A stretch of DNA of 26,564 bases from positions 1 through 26,564 of the forward strand of contig RMBW01000216.1 in NCBI GenBank assembly GCA_004009845.1, written 5' to 3'. A program made the translations under genes and the position numbers. Shown in pieces: positions 25,017 through 26,564 of this stretch; the first letter of the stretch is position 1, and each line of letters opens with the position of its first letter. Below the pieces are notes generated by a model, which saw nothing but the letters and a program-made list of their open reading frames with translations, made no database searches and was not told the DNA's origin. Origin of the DNA: Davidsoniella eucalypti (lineage: Eukaryota > Ascomycota > Sordariomycetes > Microascales > Ceratocystidaceae).

Positions 25017-26564
25017 TTAGCCTACCATCAGTGGACTGCGTGTGTCCATATTCGTACCATGGTCCTTCTCGGGGCCATCCTCTGGTAGCAACCAGGCAGT
25101 GTAAAGGGATTGGAGGGTCACGTTCCAATTCTTTTTCGTCTTCTCGTGAAAACCAACCATGCTGCAGTGTCCTTCACGTGTTCCAATGGTTCCCAGGTAG
25201 CATCTTGGTAACCTTTCCATTTGACCAAGGCTTGCGTGTGTCCATGGCGGGTACGTTGCTTGACGATTGCTTCCACTCTGTACTCGCCTGTTTCCACAGA
25301 GTCGTCTTCCAGTGCTTCCCTAGCCGTGATAGCCGCGGGCTCATCATCAGGTACTTCCTGTGAGGGTAAGGGGTGTTGGGAGCTCGGCGGATTAGGCTTA
25401 CGTGGAAGACGGGGTGGATGCCTGTCGGCACGTTCAGTCGTACATTGTGGGTGCCTGTAACCTCCAGGACTGTGTACAGTCTGGCCAACCAGTCTAACTT
25501 CTTGGACGGTCTCTCCGTGGTCAAGTTCTTCGTGTTGAGGTAGACCTTGTCTCCCACTCTGAAGCTCTCAGATGGTTGACGGAGACGGTTAGCGCTAGTT
25601 TCCTGGTGCTCTTGGGTGGCGGCCATAGCTACGATCGCGAACTGTGTTGCGTTGCTTAGTTTGGTCAACCATTCCTGGGCACCACAGACAGGAGACTTGT
25701 CGGAGGCAGGGGGACCTTGTACAGATGGTTCAATAATGTCGACGTTAAACCCGTGGGTCATGAAGAACGGTGAGAGACCCGTAGTGGAAGAGATCCTGTT
25801 GTTCAGTGCGAGTTGTGCTTGAGGCAGCAAGGAGGCCCAGTCGTCCTGAGCGAAGGAACAGAAATTGCGAAGGTATGTTTCAATCTCCTGATTACTGCGT
25901 TCTTGGCTGCCATCCGTTTGAGGATGGAACGCTGTGGACAGGCGACGCTGGATCCCAAAGCGACGGCATACTTCGCCCCAAAATAACTGCGCAAATTGGG
26001 GCCCTCTATCGGAAACGATGGCAAGGGGGAAACCGTGGTGAGAAAAGACGTGGATCAGCAGGGCTTCAGCGGTGGCTTGTGCGGTGATAGCCTTCATAGG
26101 AATCAGAATCTGTGATTTAGACAGACGATCAGTGACCCCTAGAATGGAGGTGCAACCAGCAGAAGGGGGTAACGGGCCGATAAAGTCCATAGCCAATTCA
26201 GACCAAGGTCTGGACGGTACTGGTAGGGGTTTCAGCAGGCCGCGCTTCTGCTCTCGCCAAATCTTGCTTTTTCCGCAAGACGAGCAATTCGATACGAACT
26301 GACGGACATCGTTGGTCAGACCAGGCCAGGCATATTCGCGCGACACTAGTCACGGGTGATTGCTCTGCCGGGGTGGCCTGCGAGGGTAGAGTCGTGAATT
26401 TGCTGGATGATTCTGGTCCTCAGGGGTTCGTGGTGAGGGACCCAAAGTCCATCACGCCAGCGTAGTCTACCTTCAGAGTCTAGCTTGCACTCGCTCATTT
26501 GCCATTGCAAACCCCAGTCGGCTGGGAATGAGCGAGCTCCTTCTCGTACTATTTACGAGCTAAC
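25017..26564 (-). pseudogene. E8 pol: integrase and chromodomain, three one-base breaks
   Basis: Integrase zinc finger (CSSC), catalytic Asp in MDFIGPLP, Asp in VSDRGPQF and Glu in GSQER with 35 residues between the last two, and the IHPVFHVSLIRR end of the GPY/F-like module, all in one frame from 26346 to about 25373. A missing G near 26348 separates it from the region further right. A C-run loss at 25370-25373 (minus strand) throws the chromodomain (YRVEAIVK, VKWKGY, WEP) into another frame, and a further break near 25160 precedes the tail NWNVTLQSLYTAWLLPEDG and the stop at 25017. The cage residues of the chromodomain are present in the shifted frame. RT lies beyond the right edge. Confidence 0.88.

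Larger units (their letters stand above)
24620..26564 (-). mobile_element. E8: 3' end of a Ty3/gypsy chromovirus, continues past the right edge
   Basis: 3' LTR, 3' UTR, chromodomain and integrase on the minus strand. It is the innermost insertion of the right half, facing E7 head-on. The last 1 kb (25561-26564) is nearly the same as bases 1-1000 (E1) in the same orientation. Confidence 0.92.

Noticed and set aside
1..26564. Repeat-induced point mutation
   Set aside because: The copies keep long open frames and are not AT-rich. Differences between copies are not dominated by C-to-T changes as far as can be seen by eye.

Overview
The window is wall-to-wall Ty3/gypsy LTR retrotransposons; no host gene, rRNA, tRNA, CRISPR or prokaryotic feature is visible. 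The Gag/Pol domain order, a chromodomain after the integrase, short LTRs of about 180 bp and self-primed reverse transcription point to chromoviruses of the Tf1/sushi kind, and hence most likely to a fungal genome. The species cannot be read from this sequence. The nested insertions and chromodomain suggest a heterochromatic or pericentromeric block. The sequence is not AT-rich, so there is no obvious repeat-induced point mutation.

Layout, with elements named E1-E8 from left to right. E1 (minus) runs from the left edge to 11803: integrase 1-908, RT/RNase H 905-2475, then after the E2 interruption protease 8876-9512, gag 9551-11347, leader and 5' LTR 11623-11803. E2 (plus, 2481-8875) is complete, with identical 180-bp LTRs and a GATAG target duplication, and sits in the protease-RT linker of E1. 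E1 is itself inserted in the gag of E3 (minus, 11804-13658), and E3 in the pol of E4 (minus, 13659-16085). E5 (plus, 16086-17600) interrupts E4, E6 (plus, 17601-21232) interrupts E5, E7 (plus, 21233-24619) interrupts E6, and E8 (minus, 24620 to the right edge) interrupts E7. The nest is therefore E4 > E3 > E1 > E2 on the left and E4 > E5 > E6 > E7 > E8 on the right.

How the parts work: the LTR promoter (TATAAATA-type box, then a predicted RNA 5' end ATCGG about 55 bp on) would make an RNA whose first 11 nt are complementary to a primer-binding site just inside the LTR. The leader is free of ATG and contains a row of small hairpins. Gag has a hydrophobic N-terminus, a conserved His-rich domain, a capsid-like region and CCHC knuckles. 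Pol lies in the -1 frame; GGATTTTT plus the gag stop, followed 3 nt later by a covarying 6-bp stem with an 11-nt loop, looks like a programmed -1 frameshift signal. Pol carries protease, RT, RNase H, integrase (HHCC, D-D35-E), a GPY/F-like module and a chromodomain with all three aromatic-cage residues.

Most notable: (1) the serial hairpin array in every leader, conserved in architecture but not in sequence, including in the divergent E7; (2) the covarying self-primer; (3) the covarying gag-pol frameshift element; (4) a Gag with a predicted membrane-anchor N-terminus and a conserved His-rich domain. Nearly every break in the coding regions is a one-base indel, often in a homopolymer, so assembly error has to be weighed against real decay.
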